A stretch of DNA of 64,000 nt from Gilvirhabdus luticola (GCF_032583975.1 NZ_JAWHTF010000001.1), one strand, 5' to 3'. Shown: positions 16,788 to 25,612, counted from the first letter of the stretch. The notes: a model not told the origin generated them from the sequence alone. Numbers and translations are program-made.

Positions 16788-17564
16788 TTATTTTTTGGGA
16801 AACCACGGAAAAAAGGAATTTGTTTTTTGAATGTAATCTCTGTATTGAGGTTTTGTCTCTTTTAAAGTTTTTTCAAGCAAGCTCACTCCAGATATTTTAA
16901 TAATCAATAAAGTCATTACAAAAGAACCTATTATTTGCCAGTAACTGCCGGCTGCTATGCTAAAAATGGCATATGCCCACCAAACTGCGGAATCGCCAAA
17001 ATAATTTGGATGCCTAGTGTATTTCCAAAAGCCAGTATTTAAGACCTTTCCTTTATTTTTATAATCACTTTTAAAACGAGCCAATTGCCAATCGCCACCA
17101 GCTTCAAAAGTAAATCCAATAAGCCACACTAAAATTCCTATATAATCTAGTACATTAAGCTTTCCAGTACTGGCACTTAAATTAACACCCAAAAGAGGTA
17201 AAGAAATAATCATAATCAAGGCTCCCTGTAATAAAAAAGTTTGAAAAAAACTAAACCACCAATAACGTTTGACGCCATAATTTCTTCTAAATTCCTGATA
17301 TCTGAAATCCTCTCCTTTGCCAATATTTCTATATGCAAGATAAATAGCAAGCCTAAGTCCCCAAATACTTACTAAAGTTAAAATCAATATTTTTCTAGTA
17401 TTTAGTTCTCCAGACATAAATACGTAATACGCATTAACAAGGACAAAACCAACACCCCAAAAAATGTCTACAATACTTACATTCTTTATAAAAATACTCC
17501 ATATCCATAGTAGAGTTACAAGAGTTAAAATGATTAAGGCTGCCTGAAAAAATAGTGTTATCAT
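16788..17564 (-). CDS. DUF1295 / steroid 5-alpha-reductase-like membrane protein
   Basis: 258 residues, about six membrane helices. The C-terminal half has the diagnostic GGDWQLARFKSD, GKVLNTGFWKYTRHPNYFGDSAVWW and ETKPQYRDYIQKTNSFFPWFPKK segments of the DUF1295/isoprenylcysteine methyltransferase-like family; the RHPNYFG motif binds cofactor (NADPH or SAM) in relatives. Substrate is unknown. It lies between the VOC gene (53 bp) and the small membrane protein gene. Confidence 0.92.
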   Translation of the reverse strand: MITLFFQAALIILTLVTLLWIWSIFIKNVSIVDIFWGVGFVLVNAYYVFMSGELNTRKILILTLVSIWGLRLAIYLAYRNIGKGEDFRYQEFRRNYGVKRYWWFSFFQTFLLQGALIMIISLPLLGVNLSASTGKLNVLDYIGILVWLIGFTFEAGGDWQLARFKSDYKNKGKVLNTGFWKYTRHPNYFGDSAVWWAYAIFSIAAGSYWQIIGSFVMTLLIIKISGVSLLEKTLKETKPQYRDYIQKTNSFFPWFPKK

Positions 17565-17617
17565 TGGTTAAGCTAAAACTAGCAATTTATTATATACGGT
17601 GATATGTGTAGTTTTTT

Positions 17618-18040
17618 TTATTTATAAAATTCTCGTTCATTAACTTTAATTGTGGTTAATTCAACTGTATGTCCATCGAGGTCTTTTATGTATATTGAAT
17701 CAAAGTAATGATGATCTTGGATATTAAATTCCAAATTCAATTCGGTATATCTTTTTTTAGCTTTTTCAAAATTATCATTTGTCACATTAAATGCGAAATG
17801 ATCAATTTTTACATTTTTTGAAGTTGGCTCAAGTTTAATATCGGTTGTATTTGCAGGAAACAATGCAATTCCTGACTTTCCAGAAAGTAAAAAGATTGGA
17901 AAGTCTCCCCATTCAGGTAATTGATATCGTTTTAGTCCCAATACTTTTTCATACCATTTTGCAGAAGCTTCCATATCAGCAACTCGAATTGCTACGTGAT
18001 CTAAAAATTCAATATCTATTTTATGCTCTTTATTTGTCAT
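17618..18040 (-). CDS. VOC family (glyoxalase-like) protein
   Basis: 140 residues made of one VOC module pair: FLDHVAIRVADMEASAKWYEKVLGL at the start and DHYYFDSIYIKDLDGHTVELTTI at the end. Metal-binding positions typical of the fold are visible as H15, H78-like (DHFAFNV) and E in TVELTT. The family includes glyoxalases, dioxygenases and antibiotic-binding proteins, so the substrate cannot be named. It begins 10 bp after palindrome B. Confidence 0.9.
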   Translation of the reverse strand: MTNKEHKIDIEFLDHVAIRVADMEASAKWYEKVLGLKRYQLPEWGDFPIFLLSGKSGIALFPANTTDIKLEPTSKNVKIDHFAFNVTNDNFEKAKKRYTELNLEFNIQDHHYFDSIYIKDLDGHTVELTTIKVNEREFYK

Positions 18041-18050
18041 TTTTTAAATT

Positions 18051-18184
18051 ACTAACAACGGTCTTGCGCATGATTTCGATGTGTGTTTCAGCAACTAAAT
18101 TAGCAAATACAAACCGAACAGAAAATCCGCGAGGATTTTTGTAAGTAAGCTTGCACTACCAATGAATTATACAGGCAGTTAATC
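18051..18184 (-). repeat. Cassette-type imperfect palindrome B
   Basis: On the minus strand it opens with GATTAACTGCCTGTATAATTC and closes with CATGCGCAAGACCGTTGTTA. The closing end matches elements C and D around ACCGTT; the opening end matches E around TGTATAAT. A perfect interior hairpin AAAATCC-GCGA-GGATTTT lies at about 18122-18139. It begins 25 bp after the DUF885-like stop codon and ends 10 bp before the VOC start. Confidence 0.65.
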
Positions 18185-18209
18185 TTTCGTTGATTATGGT
18201 TTTTATTTT

Positions 18210-19886
18210 TTAATTGTTAATGATTTTTAAATGATCATTTGAGCCTGTTATTTGCCAATTAGCTAATGAGATAGGAATGTTTCCAATACTATTTAGGGTA
18301 TCAAAAAAATCTTTCAAAACAAATGGCTTGTTTTGTAATTCTTGTATTCTTGCATAATCTGCCATTGTGTTTTCTAGTAAGTATTTACCAGTGATATAAC
18401 TTGTTCCATATCCTGGTTGTCGTAAATATAAATGTTGTTCAAAAATCAGCAACTCTTTTTCAGTTTTCATCCAACCCCGAGGTGTGTATTCGCTATGAAT
18501 TCCTCCTGCTTCCTCCATAGTCATCTCATTAGCATGAGCATATAACGACCCTAAACCTCTTGCAGCGCGCTGGGCAATCATTATATATACAATCTCTTTG
18601 GTTCTTGGACTATCATCATACAAACCAGCTTGCATAAACATTTCTTCGACAGCAGTAGCTGTTCCTTCATTTCTTGAATCAAAAATGTTATACAATAATG
18701 GTTCTTTTCTTATTTCACTTTTGTGTGGTTCATTATCCATACGTGCTAATTCAAACCAATGATAAAAATGTGAGTACAAAGGTCTAGGATCATAATGCTG
18801 GCCAATCGCGAAGAAGTTTCGTTTTTCTTTAGGTATATAATCACCTAAATGCTTTCGTAAAGCAGGATCGAAATACGGTTTTACAGTAACGATGTCTTGC
18901 TGGTCTAAAAAATTAATCAAGCTTTCGGCAGCCTCATCGGCCATTTTAGCATAGGCTTCAGGAGAGTTTACATCCATAAGCTTTGGCAAATTTCTATTTC
19001 TGTGCTCTTCTAATTTTAACGAAGACCAAGCACGAGAGAGTTCACGTTTTAAAATCATAACTTCATTATCCCATGTTAATGGCACCAGGTGCACATTTTG
19101 TAAGTACCAAGTGTAATTGTCTTTTCCAATTCCTGATGGACCTGTTTTCGAACTGGATTTAGCTTGAAGCCAAGAAACAAGCTCATTAGTTGAAGCAATT
19201 GCTTTATCAATAACTGTAACTAATTCCAAATCTTCTTTAATATGAGCTTGCTTTTTTAGATTGTTAAGCACAACACTCTGATGTTGAATGTCTCTTATAC
19301 CTGTGACCCATAAGTCCTTAGCATTTCCTATTAAATTTTTCTTTGCTTGGGCATTTATTGGTACAATTTTTTTTAGATCATTTAAGAATTTTGGTCTTTC
19401 TTCATCTGATAGAGGAAAAGTATAGGTCCATAGCTCTGTGATACCATGATGAGTTGGGCCCTCATGAGCTGGTACATCGCTTCTATTGGACCAAACAGAT
19501 TTATAAAAAGCAGGATCGCGAGCCCAAGGTTTTAAAATTCGATGGTTAAAATCATAGCCATTCATTTCAGCCCAAACAATCATCCAATCCACTTTATTTT
19601 CTAAGGCCCAATTAGTGGTGTCAATAGACTTTAATTCTGATTGTAATTCTTTAAATCTTGACCAACGCATTTCAAAGGTTTCCTTAGTATAGTCGGGAGC
19701 TCCATCTAGTAGCGGTGGTTTTTCAAATATTCTCCATTCTTTAAATAAAGTAACTAAATCTGAATATTCATTAGTTATAAAATTTTCTGTTATAGTTTTG
19801 TTTTCTGTGTCTTTTTCTTTCTTGCCTGTTTGACAACTCATAAATAATGTTAAGAAAAGAGAAAGAATGGCGGTGGTTTTTTTCAT
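18210..19886 (-). CDS. DUF885-like lipoprotein, zinc motif apparently missing
   Basis: 558 residues with a lipoprotein signal (LFLTLFMSC-QT). The C-terminal half follows the DUF885 layout: EGTATAVEEMFMQAGL, IAQRAARGLGSLYAHANEMTMEEA, then YLRQPGYGTSYITGKYLLE. Most DUF885 proteins carry an HExxPGH zinc site just before the EG segment; here that place reads HFYHWFELARMDNEPHKSE, with no such motif. It may be a non-catalytic or altered member. It stands alone between palindromes C and B. Confidence 0.8.
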   Translation of the reverse strand: MKKTTAILSLFLTLFMSCQTGKKEKDTENKTITENFITNEYSDLVTLFKEWRIFEKPPLLDGAPDYTKETFEMRWSRFKELQSELKSIDTTNWALENKVDWMIVWAEMNGYDFNHRILKPWARDPAFYKSVWSNRSDVPAHEGPTHHGITELWTYTFPLSDEERPKFLNDLKKIVPINAQAKKNLIGNAKDLWVTGIRDIQHQSVVLNNLKKQAHIKEDLELVTVIDKAIASTNELVSWLQAKSSSKTGPSGIGKDNYTWYLQNVHLVPLTWDNEVMILKRELSRAWSSLKLEEHRNRNLPKLMDVNSPEAYAKMADEAAESLINFLDQQDIVTVKPYFDPALRKHLGDYIPKEKRNFFAIGQHYDPRPLYSHFYHWFELARMDNEPHKSEIRKEPLLYNIFDSRNEGTATAVEEMFMQAGLYDDSPRTKEIVYIMIAQRAARGLGSLYAHANEMTMEEAGGIHSEYTPRGWMKTEKELLIFEQHLYLRQPGYGTSYITGKYLLENTMADYARIQELQNKPFVLKDFFDTLNSIGNIPISLANWQITGSNDHLKIINN

Positions 19887-19930
19887 ACTACTCTAGTATT
19901 TTTTCTAAATAATTTATTTTATTCAATGAA

Positions 19931-20071
19931 GGTTAACGGTTTGAATATGGGGCGTTGGGCATTTTAAAGCACCCAACCTATTCAACCACTATATGCTTTA
20001 TTAATTGTTTTTACCTTTCAAATTTAGTAACATCGCCCAATGACCTATGTTTTTTGTTGGCAAACGTTATT
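19931..20071 (-). repeat. Cassette-type imperfect palindrome C
   Basis: On the minus strand it opens with AATAACGTTTGCC and closes with CCATATTCAAACCGTTAAC. The closing end is nearly identical to that of element D. The interior forms a two-part stem (GGTTTGAATA with TATTCAACC; GTTGGG with CCCAAC). It begins 9 bp after the CPBP stop codon and ends about 45 bp before the DUF885-like start. Confidence 0.65.
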
Positions 20072-20079
20072 ATTCTTTT

Positions 20080-20751
20080 TTATAATAGATCTTTATAAAG
20101 GCCTGAATAAATAATTAAAAATCCAACTGTATCTGCTACAGCATGAGTAACATAAGCAGCCCAAATATTTCGATTTGTTTTTAAATAAACTAAGCCTATA
20201 ATAAACCCGGTAATAGTTGTTCCTATTACTGCATCAAAACCATTATTGAAATGCAAAAGACCAAAAATAATACTTGAAATAATTAGCGTTAATGTCCATT
20301 TGTATTTTATCCTTTCAAAGACCGATACGAATTGTCCTAAAAAGAACGATCTATATATAAGTTCTTCTCCAAAACCTGCTGTAGTCCAAGATACAAGCAA
20401 GTATATGATAAGCTGTGAATTGTTCCCCTCAATATCTGCATAGGAAGAGGGTATTTCCTGCACAATACCTAACAAATCTCTAATTGGTGATATTACATAA
20501 ATTCCAAAGGCTTGAATAAAAAAACCCATTATAATACCAATAAGAATTGTTATTAACCAGCTTTTGGGTTTGAATATGCCAAGGTACTTAATAGATATTT
20601 TCTTCCATCGAAATAGAATAAAAATACAAATTACAGCAATAGGAATACCTGCTGGAGGAATAATCTTATCTAAAAAAGATAATGATACTATTATTGTTAG
20701 TGCTAAAATATTTTTCCATTTCTTAAGAAATAAATATCCATTATTGTTCAT
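20080..20751 (-). CDS. CPBP family intramembrane metalloprotease
   Basis: 223 residues with seven or so membrane helices. The three Abi/CPBP motifs are present: EELIYRSFF (EExxxR), FGLLHFNNG (FxxxH) and HAVADTVGF (HxxxD in place of HxxxN/B). These form the metal site of the Rce1-like proteases. Substrate is unknown; relatives act in prenyl-protein processing, bacteriocin immunity or signalling. It lies alone between palindromes D and C, with a 200-bp AT-rich leader upstream. Confidence 0.93.
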   Translation of the reverse strand: MNNNGYLFLKKWKNILALTIIVSLSFLDKIIPPAGIPIAVICIFILFRWKKISIKYLGIFKPKSWLITILIGIIMGFFIQAFGIYVISPIRDLLGIVQEIPSSYADIEGNNSQLIIYLLVSWTTAGFGEELIYRSFFLGQFVSVFERIKYKWTLTLIISSIIFGLLHFNNGFDAVIGTTITGFIIGLVYLKTNRNIWAAYVTHAVADTVGFLIIYSGLYKDLL

Positions 20752-20950
20752 CTTATATCATTTTTATTCCGACAAAAGTTAAAAATACTCACTAATTATC
20801 AATTTTTAAATATTTATTAATACTATAAATATACTATTTCATTTTCGAAGCCATTTTAATCATAATAATGGATTTTGTCTCAATACAACAAATTACAAAA
20901 TAATATTTATTGCACTAGATTATTGAATTCTCACAAACTCAGGGAATGTT

Positions 20951-21003
20951 TGCCAACGGTTTGTATATGGCGCGTTTAAAGCGCTATATACATTGTTAGC
21001 ACC
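20951..21003 (-). repeat. Cassette-type imperfect palindrome D (compact form)
   Basis: A 53-bp element with arms TGCCAACGGTTTGTATATGG / CTATATACATTGTTAGCA around CGCGTTTAAAGCG. GTATATGGCGC pairs with GCGCTATATAC (one wobble); outside that are an unpaired GGTTT/ATT bulge and CAAC/GTTA outer pairs. Stem plus bulge plus outer pairs recalls an attC site. It begins 8 bp after the serine hydrolase stop. Confidence 0.7.
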
Positions 21004-21011
21004 TGTTTTTT

Positions 21012-22676
21012 TTATTCCTTTTCGAATTTTAAATTAGTAACTCTTCCTGCATCAAGTTCAAAACCAGTTATTACTCCGTTTGATCTTTTAAATCGAACTA
21101 AACCTCCATCTGTGGTAAAAGAATCAACATCATAATAGGTCAATTCTTGTGAGTCATAATTAGCAATTTGTATTTTCAATTTGTCATCTTCTAAAAAGAG
21201 TAAGTATGTTGCATCTAACTCTTCGCTGTAATATTTACCATTATAGTCTTCAATGTTTAGGGTAGACAAGTCTAATTTTTCTTTTCTTTTACAAATGGTT
21301 TTATTTCCATTTTGAAAAACTTTAAGTGTTTGGGCTAAATCATTTTTTAATCCTGAAAATTCGAACTGAATAGAAGAATTGTTTGGAATTTCATATGTAT
21401 TTCCAGTTGTGTTTAAAATGCTGTATGAGGATTTATTCCAAGTTTGTAAAACATGAAGAGAATCATTTTTTGAAGTTATTTCTAAAACGACTCCAGCTTG
21501 TATTTCATAGTTCCCTTCCAATTGATTTAATGTAAACTTTTGTTCAGGGTTTGTAGTCTTTTCTTTTTCTGTTTTTTTCTCTTTAGGTTTTTCAATAAAT
21601 TTATTTTTGAGAACAATATCTGCTATTTGAAAAGACTTACGTGTTGGATTTGCATCTCCTCTGTTAGCTAATACAATCACCGAAAAGTTCTCATCTGGAA
21701 ATCGCATTAATTGTGAACGATAACCAGCAAGTGAACCTCCATGACTTACCGTTTTTAATCCTTTGTAAGCACCGTTATTTAAGGCAAAAGCATAACCACT
21801 ACTTTCACCATTATTTAAAAGGCCTTCCTCGTGCATTTTATCAATAATACTTTGTCCTCCTTTTCCAAGTTTATTGTTGTAGAAATTCTGATCCCATAGA
21901 TATAAATCTTCTATACTAGAGTATACTCCACCTGAACCAACTAGATCAAATCTGCTAATCAAATTATTAAACCCTTCTTCATTACTTTTCTTTTCATAAC
22001 TAAAAACACGATTTTTAATCAAATCTGTGTTATCATCATAAAAAAGTGAATTTTTCATTCCTAAAGGTTTAAAAATATTCTCATGAGCAAAAACTTTTAA
22101 GGATTGACCTGCGGCTTTTTCAACTATCATTGCAAGCATGAAATAACAAGAATTGCTATATAAATATTTCTCTCCAGGTTTAAAATTCAGCTCTTTCTGG
22201 TTTTTTATAAGTTCGTAGACTTCATCTACATCAGTATTGTCGAGATAGTTTCTTCCCTTTAGATACATCAAAGTTAAATAGTCTCTAACACCACTAGTAT
22301 GGTGTATAAAATTTCTTATAGTTAGGGTAGAATCATAATCTGGGAAGTCAGGTAAATATTTTTGAATTTTATCATCAAGGTTCAATTTTCCCTGCTCCTC
22401 AAGAAGTAAAATACTAAATGTTACAAACTGTTTAGAAACAGAACCAATATAAAAAACAGATGTTGGTGTAATTTGTACATCGTGTTCCAAATCAGCAATT
22501 CCATATCCTTTTGAGTAGATTAGTTCCCCATTCTCAATAATTCCTATAGCACAACCAGGCACATCTGGTTTGTTCCAATCTAAAAAAAGACTATCTATTG
22601 CTTGGCTTTGTTTTAATTGACCAAATGAACATATTGTGAATAATAGAAATAAAAATAGTAGAGATTGCTTTTTCAT
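21012..22676 (-). CDS. Serine hydrolase, class C beta-lactamase-like
   Basis: 554 residues with a signal peptide (LLFLFLLFTICSFGQ). The catalytic domain has all three motifs of the class C beta-lactamase / DD-peptidase fold: SVSK (serine nucleophile, YIGSVSKQFV), YSN (KYLYSNSCYF) and HGG (SHGGSLAGY). After about residue 360 a lysine-rich linker leads to a C-terminal beta-rich domain of unknown function (YYSEELDATYLLFLEDDKL). Likely a periplasmic esterase or peptidase; resistance to antibiotics should not be assumed. It lies alone between palindromes E and D. Confidence 0.94.
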   Translation of the reverse strand: MKKQSLLFLFLLFTICSFGQLKQSQAIDSLFLDWNKPDVPGCAIGIIENGELIYSKGYGIADLEHDVQITPTSVFYIGSVSKQFVTFSILLLEEQGKLNLDDKIQKYLPDFPDYDSTLTIRNFIHHTSGVRDYLTLMYLKGRNYLDNTDVDEVYELIKNQKELNFKPGEKYLYSNSCYFMLAMIVEKAAGQSLKVFAHENIFKPLGMKNSLFYDDNTDLIKNRVFSYEKKSNEEGFNNLISRFDLVGSGGVYSSIEDLYLWDQNFYNNKLGKGGQSIIDKMHEEGLLNNGESSGYAFALNNGAYKGLKTVSHGGSLAGYRSQLMRFPDENFSVIVLANRGDANPTRKSFQIADIVLKNKFIEKPKEKKTEKEKTTNPEQKFTLNQLEGNYEIQAGVVLEITSKNDSLHVLQTWNKSSYSILNTTGNTYEIPNNSSIQFEFSGLKNDLAQTLKVFQNGNKTICKRKEKLDLSTLNIEDYNGKYYSEELDATYLLFLEDDKLKIQIANYDSQELTYYDVDSFTTDGGLVRFKRSNGVITGFELDAGRVTNLKFEKE

Positions 22677-22695
22677 TGTTCTGTATTTTTTAATT

Positions 22696-22836
22696 GGTGC
22701 TATCGTGTTCGTGTATGATTTGTACGGAATCAGACGTAAGTCAGATTCAGTTGCAAATCAGACGTTGTGATAAAGTTAAAATTTTTAATTGAAGTAGAGA
22801 AGTAGCATAGATTATACACGTTGTTGTGTTGCGTTG
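22696..22836 (-). repeat. Cassette-type imperfect palindrome E
   Basis: On the minus strand it opens with CACAACAACGTGTATAATC (13 bases AACAACGTGTATA shared exactly with element A) and closes with ATCATACACGAACACGATAG. CGTGTATGAT pairs with ATTATACACG with one wobble. The interior repeats CAGACGT twice. It begins 22 bp after the stop of the 78-residue gene and ends 20 bp before the serine hydrolase start. Confidence 0.65.
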
Positions 22837-22857
22837 ATTAAATTGTTTTTGTATAGC

Positions 22858-23094
22858 TTACTTATTCAATTGTAATTTCCACACTTTCCAATACATCATT
22901 AGCCAGACCAATACGCTTAAATACGCTAATGCAAAAGTTGCAAACTCTAGAACTTTAGATAAATGACCATTTAACGAGAGCCATCCAAAAAAAAAGCAGA
23001 AAGAAAGAGACCAGTCATGCTTAAATCCTATAAAGATTTGGTTGTCATTTCTATGTCTTGCTCTTGTAAGTGTGATAATGGGTAAATTGCTCAT
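22858..23094 (-). CDS. Small membrane-associated protein, function unknown
   Basis: 78 residues. Two hydrophobic segments are visible, around residues 30-42 (LSFCFFFGWLSL) and 50-70 (FATFALAYLSVLVWLMMYW), with a basic C-terminus. No family recognised. Its stop codon lies just before palindrome E, in the same arrangement as the other cassette-like genes, which supports it being a real gene or former gene. Confidence 0.5.
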   Translation of the reverse strand: MSNLPIITLTRARHRNDNQIFIGFKHDWSLSFCFFFGWLSLNGHLSKVLEFATFALAYLSVLVWLMMYWKVWKLQLNK

Positions 23095-23253
23095 TATTTT
23101 TAATAATCAAGTAGCAATAAAGATACAAACTATTAGCTTTTTAAGTATAAGTCATATTATAATAATTTACCCTAATGGTCCTTTTATAATATAATATACT
23201 GCCCTTGCACTATAGACAATGTCAAAAAAGCTCATCAACAAATTAGCAATGTC

Positions 23254-23306
23254 TCTAGTATGCCTAGTGTATAGCTAAAGCATAGCTAATGTATGGATAG
23301 TGTATG
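23254..23306. repeat. Degenerate short tandem repeat
   Basis: Five imperfect units of 9-12 bp with the core CTAGTGTATG / GCTAATGTATG lie between pepP and the cassette-like region. Units drift in length and sequence. Function unknown; the rest of this 250-bp gap is AT-rich with nothing recognisable. Confidence 0.5.
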
Positions 23307-23344
23307 AAAAAAGAGATTTTTCTCACAAAAGAAAAAAGAAATAG

Positions 23345-24634
23345 CTAGCGCATCAATTCCTCAATCTCTTCAACTTCAATTGGTATATTTTTCATAAGGT
23401 TTAATGGTTCACCTTTGTCTTGAATCACTACATCGTCTTCAAGACGTATACCAAAACCTTCATTAGGAATATAAATGCCAGGCTCTACGGTAAACACCAT
23501 ATTAGCTTGCATTGGTTCTGTTAAAATACCATAATCATGAGTGTCTAACCCCATGTGGTGGCTTGTGCCATGCATGAAGTATTTTTTATAGGCTGGCCAG
23601 TCTGGATTTTCGTTTTGCACATCTGCTTTATCTAGTAACTTTAAGTCAAGTAATTCCGAAGTCATCAATTTACCAACTTCAACATGGTAGTTTGCCCAAT
23701 CAGTTCCAGGAACCAACATTTTGGTGGCCTCGTTTTTTACCCTTAACACGGCATTATATACCGCTTTTTGCCTATCTGTAAATTGTCCTGAAACAGGAAT
23801 TGTACGTGTCATGTCACTACTGTAATTAGCGTATTCTGCACCAACATCCAAGAGTATTAAGTCGCCTGCTTTGCATTGTTGGTTGTTTTCTATATAATGC
23901 AATACATTGGCATTGTTACCTGAAGCTACAATAGGTGTATAGGCAAACCCTTTCGAGCGGTTTCGTAAAAATTCGTGCATAAACTCTGCTTCTATTTCGT
24001 ATTCCCAAATATTGGGTTTTACAAAGTCTAATATCCTTCTAAAGCCTTTTTCTGTAATATTGCAGGCATGCTGTATTAAATCTAATTCAATTTGATCTTT
24101 TACAGAACGTAAACGTTGCAAAATAGGATTGCTTTTTGCAACACTATGAGCTGGATATTTACCTTTTAACCATTTAGTAAAACGGTCTTCGCGAGTTTCG
24201 GTTTCAACCGAAGCACGATAATGTTCATTAGTGTTTATATAAACCGTGTCACATTGGGTCATGATCTCGAACATTATTTTTTCAAAATCCTGTAACCAAT
24301 ATACCGTTTTTACACCAGAAGTCTCAAAGGCTTTTTCCTTGGTTAGCTTTTCACCTTCCCAAATGGCTATATGTTCATTGGTTTCTTTCAAGAATAAAAT
24401 TTCACGATGTTTCTCCTTTGGACAATCTGGAAATAAGACTAAAATGCTTTCTTCCTGATCAACACCACTTAAATAAAAAATATCGCGATGCTGTTCAAAA
24501 GGCATGGTACTATCCGCACTTATTGGATATATATCGTTGGAATTAAAAACAGCCAGACTGTTAGATTTCATGTTTTTGGCGAAGTTCTTTCTGTTTTTAA
24601 CAAAAAGGTTGCTGTCTATAAGGTTGTACTTCAT
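23345..24634 (-). CDS. pepP: Aminopeptidase P (Xaa-Pro aminopeptidase, M24B)
   Basis: Removes N-terminal residues that precede proline. 429 residues: an N-terminal domain (residues about 1-165) and the pita-bread catalytic domain. Metal ligands are visible in LLDVGAEYANYSSDMTRT (two Asp), MHGTSHHMGLDTHD (His), FTVEPGIYIP (Glu) and GIRLEDDVVI (Glu). No signal peptide, so cytoplasmic. It stands alone and is divergent from the following lipoprotein gene. Confidence 0.95.
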   Translation of the reverse strand: MKYNLIDSNLFVKNRKNFAKNMKSNSLAVFNSNDIYPISADSTMPFEQHRDIFYLSGVDQEESILVLFPDCPKEKHREILFLKETNEHIAIWEGEKLTKEKAFETSGVKTVYWLQDFEKIMFEIMTQCDTVYINTNEHYRASVETETREDRFTKWLKGKYPAHSVAKSNPILQRLRSVKDQIELDLIQHACNITEKGFRRILDFVKPNIWEYEIEAEFMHEFLRNRSKGFAYTPIVASGNNANVLHYIENNQQCKAGDLILLDVGAEYANYSSDMTRTIPVSGQFTDRQKAVYNAVLRVKNEATKMLVPGTDWANYHVEVGKLMTSELLDLKLLDKADVQNENPDWPAYKKYFMHGTSHHMGLDTHDYGILTEPMQANMVFTVEPGIYIPNEGFGIRLEDDVVIQDKGEPLNLMKNIPIEVEEIEELMR

Positions 24635-24736
24635 ATCTAGGAAATTTCATCAAAAATAAGGCATTTCTATAATAATTTTGGTAAAAAAAATGTTATAGTT
24701 GTAATCCTAAATCTATTTAAACACAAATATAAGATT

Positions 24737-25612
24737 ATGAAAAACCTAAATACCTATTTGTTACTGTTTATAGCACTAATTGTTCTGTCTTGTAATTCAA
24801 ATGATGAGGATTGTTGTGCCAATCCTGAATCTCCAAACTTGGTGATTAAGTTCAAGTTTGATCCTACACAAGAAAGATTAGATAATGTTGGACAACCTTC
24901 AACAATTCCTGATGGTAATGCTGCTCAATCACCAAGCGTAAATAGAATGAGTGCAAATTATATTGAATTTGCTCCAAACGCATTTACATTGTTGGGAGAA
25001 GGAGAAATTATTTTTGCAGGAGATGAAACAACGGATGGCGGCGATAATGCAATAAATTTTCAAAATGCAATTTTTGCTGGCAATAATGAAACTTTTATAA
25101 CAGTGCCTTTGAGTGATGTTTCAGCAGGAAGCTATGAATGGGTAAGAGTTTCTTTGGCATATCAGGAAGGTGAAATAGAATTTTTATTGAATAGCGCAGA
25201 CATTATTGGAACTATTGGGAGTTTTGTAGGTTATAACACGTATATAACTTCTTTTGATTTAAACGGAAGCACCATAGATGTAAATGGAAATAGATTGCAA
25301 GGCTTTTGGGCGTTTGAGGCTTTGGGGTTTTCTACTCAAGGTCAGGCTCCAGAAGGAGCAGTAACAGTTCCAAATCCGTTATTTGATACTTCGCCAATCC
25401 CTCAAGGTTCTTGTGTGGTTACAGGACAGTTCGAAAACGGACTAACCATTTCTGGAAATGAAACCGAAGATGTTGTTGTTACTTTATATTTTTCAGTTAA
25501 TAATAGCTTTGAATGGATCGAAATTAATGCAGATGGAAAGTTTGAGTCTTCAGCTGGTGAAACTTTGGTAGATATGGGATTACGTGGTTTAATTCCCTAT
25601 GTGGGTAATTAA
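24737..25612 (+). CDS. Lipoprotein of unknown function
   Basis: 291 residues with a clear lipoprotein signal (LLLFIALIVLSC-NS) followed by an acidic stretch with paired cysteines (DEDCCANPES). The mature part is beta-rich with FKFDPTQERLDNVGQP, FITVPLSDVSAGSYEWVRVSLAYQ and a late VVTGQFENGLTI segment. No named family recognised. It stands alone, transcribed in the same direction as sdhC 110 bp later, which has its own promoter. Confidence 0.85.
   Translation: MKNLNTYLLLFIALIVLSCNSNDEDCCANPESPNLVIKFKFDPTQERLDNVGQPSTIPDGNAAQSPSVNRMSANYIEFAPNAFTLLGEGEIIFAGDETTDGGDNAINFQNAIFAGNNETFITVPLSDVSAGSYEWVRVSLAYQEGEIEFLLNSADIIGTIGSFVGYNTYITSFDLNGSTIDVNGNRLQGFWAFEALGFSTQGQAPEGAVTVPNPLFDTSPIPQGSCVVTGQFENGLTISGNETEDVVVTLYFSVNNSFEWIEINADGKFESSAGETLVDMGLRGLIPYVGN

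Noticed and set aside
14858..23094. Classical mobile integron with integrase and attI
   Set aside because: No tyrosine recombinase gene or attI-like site is present in the window, and the element ends do not match GTTRRRY. Only the weaker cassette-like, integrase-less reading is kept.
23095..23344. A tRNA or small RNA gene in the gap before pepP
   Set aside because: No cloverleaf or strong stem was found. The gap holds AT-rich sequence and the short tandem repeat only.
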